A stretch of 12,619 bases of DNA, from positions 1 through 12,619 of the forward strand of contig JAOZRF010000038.1 in assembly GCA_029940245.1 (NCBI GenBank), written 5' to 3'. Every line of letters begins with the position of its first letter. Position 1 is the stretch's first letter. This DNA comes from Desulfobacula sp. Its GTDB lineage: Bacteria; Desulfobacterota; Desulfobacteria; Desulfobacterales; Desulfobacteraceae. The notes beneath the pieces are model-generated. The model searched no databases and was not told the DNA's origin. It saw only the letters and a program-made list of their open reading frames with translations. Positions 1 through 6,703 of the stretch are shown here, in pieces. Position numbers and translations under genes: made by a program.

Positions 1-698
1 ACCAGTTTTGTTTAACTGCCAAAGGCGGATTTGTCAGAAATTTAAATGTTTCTGAAATTATTGCCCAGATCAGGGATGCAAGGCATTATCTGAGTCAAAA
101 AGATCTTGATCCCTTAAAACTTTCCAATATCGTGTTCATGGGAATGGGAGAACCCCTTGCCAATTATAAAAACCTTTTAAAGGCATTAGAGATAATCACA
201 GACAGTGATTATGGACTCAAATTTTCAGATCGGCGGGTAACGGTCTCTACCTGCGGCCTGGTCCCTGAAATAACACAACTGGGTCTTGATACGGATGTGA
301 ATCTGGCAATCTCTTTAAATGCAACCACGGATGAGATGCGATCCCGCTTGATGCCCATCAATAAGAAATATTCTTTAACCCGGCTGCTGGAGGCCTGTCG
401 AACTTTTACAATGAAACCAAGAAAGAAGATTACCTTTGAATATATTTTAATGAAAGGAGTGAATGATACAAAAGAAGATGCTTTAAAGCTTGCAGCACTT
501 TTGGCTCCGATTAAAGCAAAAATAAATCTGATACCCTTTAATGAATATGAAAATAGTGATTTCAAACGCCCGTCCAAAGATCAAATCAGTGAATTTCTGC
601 AGGTTTTACTTGACAGAGATTTCACTGCGATTACAAGAAAAAGCAAAGGTGATGATATTTTAGCTGCATGCGGGCAGTTAAAAGCAAAATTATATTGA
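1..698 (+). CDS. rlmN: RlmN, dual-specificity 23S rRNA/tRNA adenine-C2 methyltransferase (5'-truncated by window edge)
   Basis: Radical-SAM enzyme that methylates C2 of A2503 in 23S rRNA and A37 of some tRNAs. The reading frame is open from base 3 (first full codon) to TGA at 696-698, so about 231 C-terminal residues are visible. Family motifs in order: QFC followed by LTAKGGFVRNL (third cluster cysteine), FMGMGEPLANY (GEP motif, SAM binding), VSTCGLVPEI, NLAISLNATTDEMRSRLMP, the EYILMKGVND segment, NLIPFNEYENSDF, and the C-terminal GDDILAACGQL, whose Cys codon (669-671) is the family's methyl-carrying catalytic cysteine. Odd point: in CxxxCxxC the second cysteine should lie three codons before the Cys at 9-11, but the two visible bases of that codon are AC, which cannot encode Cys. 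The frame is otherwise intact. Family identity is secure; activity of this copy is uncertain. Confidence 0.93.
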   Translation, partial: QFCLTAKGGFVRNLNVSEIIAQIRDARHYLSQKDLDPLKLSNIVFMGMGEPLANYKNLLKALEIITDSDYGLKFSDRRVTVSTCGLVPEITQLGLDTDVNLAISLNATTDEMRSRLMPINKKYSLTRLLEACRTFTMKPRKKITFEYILMKGVNDTKEDALKLAALLAPIKAKINLIPFNEYENSDFKRPSKDQISEFLQVLLDRDFTAITRKSKGDDILAACGQLKAKLY

Positions 699-722
699 AT
701 CTTTCTGTATATGAATTATACT
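695..722 (+). promoter_or_regulatory. Candidate sigma-70-like promoter of the response regulator gene
   Basis: TTGAAT (695-700) and TATACT (717-722) are separated by 16 bp, directly after the rlmN stop codon. The match is 4/6 for the -35 and 5/6 for the -10. It would give the response regulator its own transcript with a short leader. It rests only on consensus similarity in AT-rich DNA. Confidence 0.35.
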
Positions 723-764
723 ATGACCATATAAGAATATAACCCTTTATGGAGTGAAAGAAAT

Positions 765-1250
765 ATGTCGGATATAAGTTTGAAAAACAAAAAAGTTCTG
801 ATTGTTGATGATGAGCCTGATGTTCTTGATTCCTTGGAAGAATTGCTTGATATGTGTACAATTGTGAGAGCCCAAAGCTTTGAACAGGCAAATAATTTTC
901 TTGAGACCCAAAAGTTTGATATAGCGATCCTTGATATCATGGGTGTTGACGGCTATCAATTGCTGGAAACGGCTAATCGTAAAAAAGTGATAGCGGTAAT
1001 GCTTACAGCCCATGCGCTCAGCCCGGATAATATTAAAAAATCATATCTTGGCGGTGCCTGCTCATATATACCAAAAGAAGAAATGATCAATATTGAAAAA
1101 TTTCTTATTGATGTGCTCACAGATAAAAAAGAAGGTAAAAATCCCTGGACAAACTGGTACAAAAGGCTTGGGTCATTTTGTGATAAAAAATTCGGCCCGG
1201 ACTGGGACAAGGATGAAAAAGAATTCTGGGAAAAGATGATTTATTATTAA
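765..1250 (+). CDS. Single-domain response regulator (CheY-like receiver) with short C-terminal tail
   Basis: 161 residues. The receiver domain occupies about residues 8-125: acidic pair D15/D16 (VLIVDDEPDV), phospho-acceptor D57 (AILDIMGVDGY), switch threonine T81 (VIAVMLTAHA) and conserved K104 (SYIPKEE). All the residues needed for Mg-dependent phosphorylation are present. There is no DNA-binding or enzymatic output domain. Instead a tail of roughly 35 residues, rich in Trp, Tyr, Lys and Asp, ends in EFWEKMIYY, so the protein probably acts by protein-protein contact with a partner not visible here. GGAG at 751-754 serves as ribosome-binding site. No histidine kinase is adjacent, so the cognate kinase is unknown. 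A MITE has inserted so close to its 3' end that the TAA stop lies inside the left target duplication. Confidence 0.88.
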   Translation: MSDISLKNKKVLIVDDEPDVLDSLEELLDMCTIVRAQSFEQANNFLETQKFDIAILDIMGVDGYQLLETANRKKVIAVMLTAHALSPDNIKKSYLGGACSYIPKEEMINIEKFLIDVLTDKKEGKNPWTNWYKRLGSFCDKKFGPDWDKDEKEFWEKMIYY

Positions 1251-1253
1251 ATC

Positions 1254-1385
1254 CTCAACTTTCGGAGTTGGCAGATTTGAGTGGGGTCAGGCTTGCATTA
1301 TTGCATTTTTGATATAGATTTATTGATAAAAACACAATAAAACAAGCCTGACCCCGTCTGCAAGAACTTAAGACTGAAAGTTGAG
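1254..1385. mobile_element. MITE-like element, copy 1 (132 bp) with 7-bp target duplication
   Basis: Non-coding, almost completely palindromic element. The outer terminal inverted repeats are CTCAACTTTC (1254-1263) and GAAAGTTGAG (1376-1385). The inner arms are GGGGTCAGGCTTG (1283-1295) and CAAGCCTGACCCC (1343-1355), with further AT-rich pairing inside. It is flanked by perfect 7-bp direct repeats TTAAATC at 1247-1253 and 1386-1392, as expected of a target-site duplication. It carries no ORF, so it would depend on a transposase elsewhere. A second copy, about 93% identical by eye and inverted, lies at 5570-5703. The transposase family cannot be assigned from the sequence. Confidence 0.82.
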
Positions 1386-1421
1386 TTAAATCGATTTTAA
1401 GCTGTTTTAAAAATATTCAGC

Positions 1422-1455
1422 CCCCTTTAAACCATTTTTAAAGGGGTTTTTTTTT
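1422..1455 (+). terminator. Rho-independent terminator downstream of the response regulator
   Basis: A perfect 10-bp stem, CCCCTTTAAA (1422-1431) and TTTAAAGGGG (1437-1446), encloses a 5-nt loop CCATT and is followed by nine T residues (1447-1455). The T-run gives plus-strand polarity, so it ends transcription from the response regulator (and any rlmN read-through). It touches the stop codon of the convergent minus-strand gene. On the minus strand no U-tract directly follows the hairpin. Originally it would have sat close behind the response regulator; the MITE now separates them. Confidence 0.85.
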
Positions 1456-2467
1456 ATACCATTGCTTCTTTAAATTCTATCGCCTTGATTGTTGGAACAC
1501 TGATAATGGTTTCATTATTTTTTTTTATGACCATTATGTCAGCATTTTCTCCTGTAATTGATTTGGTGTAGCTTGCGCAGATCATGGCTGCTGTTTGAAT
1601 GTTTTTTGGGCTAGTGTCTCCTGTAAGAATTACATCGGGGCCGGGGATTTTGGCGGGGTGCAATAAAAGGTCCTCGTCCTTTTCAAAATACTTAAGCAGG
1701 CACAGGTTATCATTTTCTGACCTTCCCACAATAACTTTTGTTTTTGAATCCAGTCTGAAATGCCTTCCATGTTTTAAATAATAGAGCTCTCTTTTATTAA
1801 AAGATTGTTGAGTATTCATCAAATCTTTCAACCTTTCAGAAAAAATTTTATCAGTTAAAAGGCAGCCACCGGCAGGGGCCGGGTATTGTTTAACCCCAAG
1901 ATCACTGGCCATCTGCATTTGAACTTTCCTTGATCTGCCCGAGATATCCATAAGTTTTTGTCTGTCAACCAGGCCTTTTTGTTCGATAGGGGTTTCAGGT
2001 AACAATTTTGCACTCAAAGGTCTTAAAATAAAACCTTCAAAGCCTGAATTTTTTTCCACATACCGCAATGAATTTTTATTCTGGGATTTGGGTCTCTGCC
2101 CCAACACTTCTCCGCTGAACAGAAAATGAAAGCCTTGATTTTTAAGGATTTCACCTGCCTTGGAAAACATCAGGGCATGGCAGTCCATACACGGGTTCAT
2201 GTTTTTTCCAAACCCTGCTTTTGGATTTTTCATCATTTTCATATAATCATCTGTGATATCAAGTGTTATAATAGGGATACCCGTCATGCAAGATGCTTTC
2301 CGGGCTGATTCAGATGAAAAAAAAGGGGTCTCAAAGCAAATCCAGGTTACATAAATTCCCTGTTGTCTAAGCAAAAGGGCTGAAAGAATAGAGTCCAGCC
2401 CGCCGGAACATAGGCCCAATCCTTTAACCCGGCCTTTAATAGGTCTTGAGGTTTTATCAATCTTCAT
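1454..2467 (-). CDS. ThiI/MnmA-like PP-loop tRNA sulfurtransferase with NFACT-R-like C-terminal region
   Basis: 337 residues from the ATG at 2467. The PP-loop SGGLDS (residues 21-26) marks an N-type ATP pyrophosphatase that adenylates its substrate. Two cysteine motifs typical of tRNA thiolases follow: NPCMDC (C93, C96) and the PAPAGGCLLTD segment (C202). From about residue 225 the LKHGRHFRL and VIVGRSENDN segments resemble the NFACT-R RNA-binding domain found behind ThiI-type modules in anaerobes. It probably installs or handles sulfur in a tRNA nucleoside, with the Cys residues carrying persulfide or an iron-sulfur cluster. The frame extends 27 codons further upstream, but family members begin just before the PP-loop and the extension would overlap nth, so 2467 is preferred. 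The ribosome-binding site is weak. It is not a standard MnmA (the GMNPCxxCN-type arrangement differs), so no gene symbol is given. Confidence 0.78.
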   Translation of the reverse strand: MKIDKTSRPIKGRVKGLGLCSGGLDSILSALLLRQQGIYVTWICFETPFFSSESARKASCMTGIPIITLDITDDYMKMMKNPKAGFGKNMNPCMDCHALMFSKAGEILKNQGFHFLFSGEVLGQRPKSQNKNSLRYVEKNSGFEGFILRPLSAKLLPETPIEQKGLVDRQKLMDISGRSRKVQMQMASDLGVKQYPAPAGGCLLTDKIFSERLKDLMNTQQSFNKRELYYLKHGRHFRLDSKTKVIVGRSENDNLCLLKYFEKDEDLLLHPAKIPGPDVILTGDTSPKNIQTAAMICASYTKSITGENADIMVIKKNNETIISVPTIKAIEFKEAMV

Positions 2468-2480
2468 ATATAAGCGCTCT

Positions 2481-3116
2481 ATGATATTAAATGCATCAAA
2501 AATAAAAATAATTCTTGAAACTTTAAGAAACCGATACCCTGTTGTCAAGACCCAGCTTGAACATGAAACACCTTTTCAACTGCTTATTGCCACCATTATG
2601 TCAGCCCAGTGTACGGATAATCAGGTGAACAAAGTATGCAAAATCTTATTTGAAAAATATCCTGATCCTGAGAGTTTGGGCAAGGCTTCTTTAAATGACA
2701 TCAAACAGATCATCTATTCCACAGGTTTTTATAATAATAAAGCTAAAAATATTAAAGCCTGTGCTCTTGCAATCCTTAAAGAACATCAGGGAAAAGTGCC
2801 CCAGGATATGGCAAAGCTTGTTATCCTGCCGGGTGTGGGCAGGAAAACAGCCAATGTTGTATTGTCCGCAGCCTTTGGTCGTCAGACAATTGTTGTGGAT
2901 ACTCATGTATTGAGAATTGCCGGAAGACTTGGCCTGACACAAAGCCGTGATCCTGTAAAAGTTGAGTTTGAATTAATGCAGATCATTCCCAAAACATCCT
3001 GGAGCGATTTGTCCCTGCAATTGATTTATTTTGGCAGGGAAATATGTGATGCCAAAAAACCGCTTTGTGAAAATTGTCCGCTGTTTAAGCTGTGTTCAAC
3101 AAAAGGCAAAGGATAA
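2481..3116 (+). CDS. nth: Endonuclease III (DNA glycosylase/AP lyase)
   Basis: 211 residues, the normal length for Nth. It removes oxidised pyrimidines from DNA and cleaves the abasic site. Visible features: N-terminal helices with the MSAQCTD segment, the helix-hairpin-helix LPGVGRKTANVV with catalytic Lys122, the catalytic Asp140 in VVDTHVLR, and the C-terminal [4Fe-4S] loop with exact C-x6-C-x2-C-x5-C spacing (C189, C196, C199, C205). Start is ATG 2481; the alignment with other Nth proteins begins there. No strong Shine-Dalgarno precedes it. Only 13 bp separate its start from that of the divergent PP-loop gene, so its promoter must lie largely within that gene. It converges on a degraded ubiB fragment downstream. 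Confidence 0.95.
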   Translation: MILNASKIKIILETLRNRYPVVKTQLEHETPFQLLIATIMSAQCTDNQVNKVCKILFEKYPDPESLGKASLNDIKQIIYSTGFYNNKAKNIKACALAILKEHQGKVPQDMAKLVILPGVGRKTANVVLSAAFGRQTIVVDTHVLRIAGRLGLTQSRDPVKVEFELMQIIPKTSWSDLSLQLIYFGREICDAKKPLCENCPLFKLCSTKGKG

Positions 3117-3120
3117 AATT

Positions 3121-3346
3121 TTTACGGGTTTGAAAAAAAGTCGCCTCTTCAATTGCGCTGGTTTGTGGAAAGTTTTTCAACTTTTTCGTGGCTTTTGACA
3201 AAGGGTATGAACTCACGGCCGGATTCAATGTAGCGGTCAATATGCATTGAATCAATGATATTGCCAAAACCATACTTTAAAATGATGCTGATAATCTGTT
3301 GATAGCGCCAAAGATGTCGGTACCGCTTACTTACCCTGCTTAGCAT
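3121..3346 (-). pseudogene. Degenerate N-terminal remnant of a UbiB/AarF (ABC1) kinase-like gene
   Basis: An ATG at 3346 opens 65 codons ending at 3149. The peptide contains YRHLWRYQQI, ILKYGFGNIID and EKVEKLSTNQR, which match the N-terminal helices of AarF/ABC1/UbiB family proteins from memory of the family pattern. After NQR the frame hits TGA. In the neighbouring frame the expected continuation appears as AIEE (3145-3156) and then TF (from about 3142), where the family normally reads ALEELGPTF. A frameshift and a small deletion therefore seem to have broken the gene, and everything beyond (roughly 450 or more residues, including the kinase fold) is missing, replaced by the 3' end of nth. 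It lies 17 bp downstream of the phasin-like gene, an arrangement consistent with a former phasin-ubiB operon. The short ORF might still be translated but could not be a kinase. Confidence 0.6.
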
Positions 3347-3363
3347 AAAAACGCTTAGAATGT

Positions 3364-3666
3364 TTATTCTTTATCAGACATTTTTTTTGTCAGAGCGTCA
3401 ATCCTTGTATTAAGGGCTTTTATATCTGATTTTGACGGCAGATCCAGTTTTAAGAGTATTTTTTCTATGGTTTCTTCAATCCTTTTATCAAAACCGGTCT
3501 TTGCATCCTCATATTTTTGCCGACATTCCGTTAGAAAATCCTTGGCTTCATCCTGGCTCATTTTGGATTTTTCAGCAAATTCCTTTGCCAGATCTTCGAT
3601 TTCATTTTTGGATCTTAACGCAAGTCCAACACCTGTTAGCAGGCTTTTTTTCAAATACTCAAACAT
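3364..3666 (-). CDS. Phasin-like small helical protein (PHA-granule-associated family)
   Basis: 100 residues, rich in Lys, Glu and Asp, predicted almost entirely alpha-helical. The N-terminus LKKSLLTGVGLALRSKNEIEDLAKEF resembles the short phasin-like proteins (polyhydroxyalkanoate synthesis regulator type) of Deltaproteobacteria. The middle carries a charged coiled coil and the C-terminus (ALNTRIDALTKKM) has leucine/isoleucine heptads. It has no signal peptide. A strong ribosome-binding site GGAGG (complement of 3671-3675) lies 4 nt before the ATG. It begins only 27 bp after the acyl-CoA dehydrogenase stop with no terminator between them, so both are likely co-transcribed. A role on lipid or polyester granules, or as a small scaffold, is inferred from family resemblance only. 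Confidence 0.72.
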   Translation of the reverse strand: MFEYLKKSLLTGVGLALRSKNEIEDLAKEFAEKSKMSQDEAKDFLTECRQKYEDAKTGFDKRIEETIEKILLKLDLPSKSDIKALNTRIDALTKKMSDKE

Positions 3667-3693
3667 GTTTCCTCCACCCCATAAAAAAATAGT

Positions 3694-5541
3694 TTATTTT
3701 GATCCAAAAGAGACATCCAGGATATCTTCCACACTGGTGTCGCCTTCTAAGATAGCATCCATCTTACCATAAGTAGATGGAAGAAGGGTATTAATAAAAA
3801 ATTTAGCAGATTCTATCTGGCCGGCATAAAAAGCAGCATCTTTATTTTTTTCAGCCTTGGCTGCAACGGCTGCCTTATCCAGACTGCCCACTTTTTGGAC
3901 AAGCTTGGGCGCGGCAATAGATGCACGCCACAGATGCATCCATGCAAAAGTGACATCCCCTGTCACTTCAAGAAAAGGATGGGCAAAGGCATATGCATTC
4001 ATAGCCTTATTTGACCTGGCTCTTTGTCCGATTTCCAGGGCAAGGGCTTTAAGTCTTGAAACCGCATGGTCAACCGTTTCAACCAGATTTTCAATGCCTT
4101 GAATCCCTCTTGCCTCTTTAATGGTTTTTTCCATCTGATTAATGAAGTATTTAAAGCTTTCTCCATTATTCATGGAAAGTTTTCTGCCGATAAGATCCAT
4201 GGCCTGGATACCATTTGTGCCTTCATAAATCATGGAAATCCTTGAATCCCTCATGAGCTGTTCAACCGGGAATTCACAAATATAGCCGTAGCCGCCATAG
4301 ACCTGTACGCCATGGGAACACACTTCCAGGGACTTGTCTGTTATATAGCCTTTAACCAGGGGCGTTAAAACTTCAATCAAGCAACGGGTATCGGTTTTGA
4401 GTTGCTCATCCGATGTTGTGTGGACAATATCAGAGCATTTGCCATAATAATAGATCAAAGAGCGCATTCCTTCTGTATAGACTTTCATGTTCAGAAGCTG
4501 ACGTTTTACATCTGGATGCTGGATAATGGCAACGCTTTTTGCTTCCGGGTCTTTTCCTGCCAGAAGATGTCTTCCCTGAATCCTGTTTCTTGCATAATCA
4601 AGGGCATACATATAAGAAGCAGATGCCACGGCAAATCCCTGCATCCCGATAAATGCCCGGGCTTCATTCATCATCTGGAACATCTCCGGCATGCCTCTGT
4701 TTTCTTTACCCAGAAGGGTGCCGATACACTCCCCTTTTTCTCCAAGGGAAAGAGAGGCTGTGGCATTGCCGCGAATACCCATTTTATGTTCAAGACCAGT
4801 ACACACGACATTATTGAATTCACCCAGGCTGCCGTCCTCGTTCACATGGTATTTAGGAGCCAGGAACAGGGAGATCCCTTTTGTTCCTGCAGGCGCACCC
4901 TCAATTCTTGCCAAAACCGGGTGAATAATATTTTCGCACAGATCATGGTCTCCTCCAGATATAAAAATTTTTGACCCCTGGATGGAATAGGTTCCGTCCT
5001 CTTTTTTTCTGGCCGTGGTGGTAAGCGCACCCACATCAGATCCTGCCTCGGATTCAGTCAAGAGCATGGTACCGCCCCAGATGCCTGCAAACATTTTTTT
5101 TATATAACGCTTTTTCTGGTCTTCATCACCAAAAGCTTCCACAAGTTTGGCCGCACCGTGTGTCATGCCGTAATAAAGCATAAATGCGGAATTTGCCCCC
5201 ACCATGTATTCAAGGGCAGCACATCCGATAAGTTTTGGCATTCCCTGACCGCCAACTTGAGGATCATCACACATGGCAAGCCATTCACCTTCACAATATA
5301 AGTCCCATGCCCGTTTAAATGATTCAGGAACCATGACCTTTCCATTTACAAGTTTGCATCCGATTTCATCCCCATCTTTAAGTGTGGGAAGGATTTCTTT
5401 AATCGCCAGGTTTCTGGCTTCAGAAATTATCAGGCCAATGGTTTTTTTATTGAATTCTTCAAACAATTCATGTTCAACCATTTTAATCTGTTCATGCAGG
5501 ACAAAATCAACATCCCTTCGGTCAGCGATAAGTTGTGTCAT
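3694..5541 (-). CDS. Acyl-CoA dehydrogenase, ~600-residue (DmdC/AcdA-like) type
   Basis: 615 residues. FAD enzyme that introduces an alpha,beta double bond into an acyl-CoA and passes electrons to electron-transfer flavoprotein. An N-terminal helical extension (about 1-75) precedes the classical fold. FAD/substrate motifs: LTESEAGSDVGAL and the QGSKIFISGGDHD strand. The C-terminal helical domain includes GVQVYGGYGYICEFPVEQLMRD, followed by the IYEGTNGIQ motif, whose Glu (E440) is the likely catalytic base. The last ~140 residues form the extra domain seen in the longer ACAD subfamily, which includes methylthiopropanoyl-CoA dehydrogenase; substrate cannot be read from sequence. Ribosome-binding site AAGGA lies about 8 nt before the ATG. 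A MITE copy sits within 30 bp upstream of the start, in the leader or promoter. It leads a unit with the phasin-like gene. Confidence 0.93.
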   Translation of the reverse strand: MTQLIADRRDVDFVLHEQIKMVEHELFEEFNKKTIGLIISEARNLAIKEILPTLKDGDEIGCKLVNGKVMVPESFKRAWDLYCEGEWLAMCDDPQVGGQGMPKLIGCAALEYMVGANSAFMLYYGMTHGAAKLVEAFGDEDQKKRYIKKMFAGIWGGTMLLTESEAGSDVGALTTTARKKEDGTYSIQGSKIFISGGDHDLCENIIHPVLARIEGAPAGTKGISLFLAPKYHVNEDGSLGEFNNVVCTGLEHKMGIRGNATASLSLGEKGECIGTLLGKENRGMPEMFQMMNEARAFIGMQGFAVASASYMYALDYARNRIQGRHLLAGKDPEAKSVAIIQHPDVKRQLLNMKVYTEGMRSLIYYYGKCSDIVHTTSDEQLKTDTRCLIEVLTPLVKGYITDKSLEVCSHGVQVYGGYGYICEFPVEQLMRDSRISMIYEGTNGIQAMDLIGRKLSMNNGESFKYFINQMEKTIKEARGIQGIENLVETVDHAVSRLKALALEIGQRARSNKAMNAYAFAHPFLEVTGDVTFAWMHLWRASIAAPKLVQKVGSLDKAAVAAKAEKNKDAAFYAGQIESAKFFINTLLPSTYGKMDAILEGDTSVEDILDVSFGSK

Positions 5542-5569
5542 ATCATTTTCCTTTTTTGTATATAATCAT

Positions 5570-5703
5570 TCAACTTTCGGTCTTAAGTTCTTGAGACGGG
5601 GTCAGGCTTGTTTTATTGTGTTTTTATCAATGAATCTATATCAAAAATGCAATAATGCAAGTCTGACCCCAGTCAGTCCAATCTGGCAACTCCGAAAGTT
5701 GAC
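5570..5703. mobile_element. MITE-like element, copy 2 (about 134 bp, inverted relative to copy 1)
   Basis: Reverse-complement counterpart of the element at 1254-1385. It runs from TCAACTTTCGG (5570-5580) to CCGAAAGTTGA (5692-5702), with inner arms GGGGTCAGGCTTG (5598-5610) and CAAGTCTGACCCC (5659-5671). Differences from copy 1 are a 4-nt indel, a 1-nt indel and a handful of substitutions. It is flanked by direct repeats TAATCAT at 5563-5569 and 5704-5710 (an eighth matching T follows both), different from those of copy 1, so the two insertions were independent. It lies in the spacer between the divergent acyl-CoA dehydrogenase and MBL-fold genes. Confidence 0.82.
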
Positions 5704-5764
5704 TAATCATTGTTATAATTTATTTTGAATAACTACAGCATTTTCCTAAGCAAAATAAACAGGG

Positions 5765-5793
5765 TTGTCAACCTGTGAGTGTAAAAAAATAAT
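5765..5793 (+). promoter_or_regulatory. Candidate sigma-70 promoter of the MBL-ampG operon
   Basis: TTGTCA (5765-5770) and AATAAT (5788-5793) are separated by 17 bp. Each hexamer matches the consensus at 5/6. Transcription would begin near 5800, giving a leader of about 35 nt that contains the ribosome-binding site AGGAG (5827-5831). Confidence 0.5.
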
Positions 5794-5835
5794 TATTGGG
5801 TGGACTAAGAATTTATGTTGTGATACAGGAGAACG

Positions 5836-6675
5836 ATGGATATTAAATGTTGGGGCTCGAGAGGGTCGATATGTGTATCAGGTGATCAATACTCCAGATA
5901 TGGAGGTGATACAACCTGTATTGAGATTACAGCAAAATCAGGGGAAACGATTATTATTGATGCCGGGACAGGTATCCGCCGCCTGGGAAATTCCCTGATT
6001 CAAAGAAAGATAGACCAATACTATCTTTTGTTGACCCACGCCCATTGGGACCATATCCAGGGATTTGTTTTTTTCAGGCCCCTGCTTTTCAGTAAAGTTA
6101 AAATAATTATTCAGGACCGCAAATTTTTAAGCTTCAATACAAGACAGCTTTTCAATAAAGTTATGGAAACGCCCTTTTTCCCCATTGGTTTAGGGGATCT
6201 GAAAGCAGATATGAAATTTGATACGAGATTAAATGATAAATTTAATATAGGTTCTGTAAATATAGAAACCATTCCAACTAGTCATCCGGGCAGCGGTCTG
6301 GGGTATAAGTTTATTGAAGATGGCAAATCCTTTGTGTTTTTAACGGATAATGAGCTTGGGGTTGATCATCCCGGAGGACAGGGGTTTGAAGGATACCTGA
6401 ATTTTGTACGGAATGCAGATCTTTTGCTTCATGATGGAGAATACACCAGGGCAGAATATAAACAAAAGAAAAATTGGGGACACTCTTCGATTCAGGATGT
6501 ATTGGAGCTTGCATTAAAAGCCAATATTAAAAAACTTGGATTATTCCATCTGAACCAGGATAGAACTGATGACCAGATGGATAAGATTATCTGTGAGTGT
6601 CAGGCAGATTTGAAAAAGAAAAATTCAACCCTTGAGTGTTTTGCAGTTCCCTGCAATATGGAAATTCATCTTTAA
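5836..6675 (+). CDS. Metallo-beta-lactamase-fold hydrolase
   Basis: 279 residues, no signal peptide, so cytoplasmic. Metal ligands follow the family pattern: THAHWDH (H68, H70, D72, H73), then H150 in the TSHPGSG loop, D171 in FLTDNE, and later histidines at H199, H216 (NWGHSS) and H238 (LFHLNQ). The N-terminus GSRGSICVSG and YGGDTTCIEI is typical of the RNase Z/PhnP-like branch of MBL-fold proteins, which mostly cleave phosphodiester or similar bonds in small molecules or nucleic acids. The substrate is unknown. Start is ATG 5836 with AGGAG 4 nt upstream. The ampG-like gene follows 28 bp later without a terminator, so the two are probably co-expressed; a link to cell-wall recycling is inference only. 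Confidence 0.88.
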   Translation: MDIKCWGSRGSICVSGDQYSRYGGDTTCIEITAKSGETIIIDAGTGIRRLGNSLIQRKIDQYYLLLTHAHWDHIQGFVFFRPLLFSKVKIIIQDRKFLSFNTRQLFNKVMETPFFPIGLGDLKADMKFDTRLNDKFNIGSVNIETIPTSHPGSGLGYKFIEDGKSFVFLTDNELGVDHPGGQGFEGYLNFVRNADLLLHDGEYTRAEYKQKKNWGHSSIQDVLELALKANIKKLGLFHLNQDRTDDQMDKIICECQADLKKKNSTLECFAVPCNMEIHL

Positions 6676-6703
6676 TGATAACTTCTTTGGCCAAACCAAT
6701 TTC

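Noticed and set aside
4402..4974. 190-codon plus-strand ORF inside the acyl-CoA dehydrogenase gene
   Set aside because: It is antisense to a well-supported 615-residue gene, has no recognisable domain and no ribosome-binding signal.
1254..5703. The two inverted MITE copies as ends of one 4.4-kb composite transposon
   Set aside because: Each copy has its own different target duplication, and the genes between them are ordinary chromosomal functions with no transposase. Inversion by recombination between the copies remains possible but is not shown.
6632..6703. TTG at 6632 as start of the AmpG-type permease
   Set aside because: It adds a non-conserved N-terminal stretch that overlaps the MBL gene; ATG 6704 gives the expected N-terminus and length.
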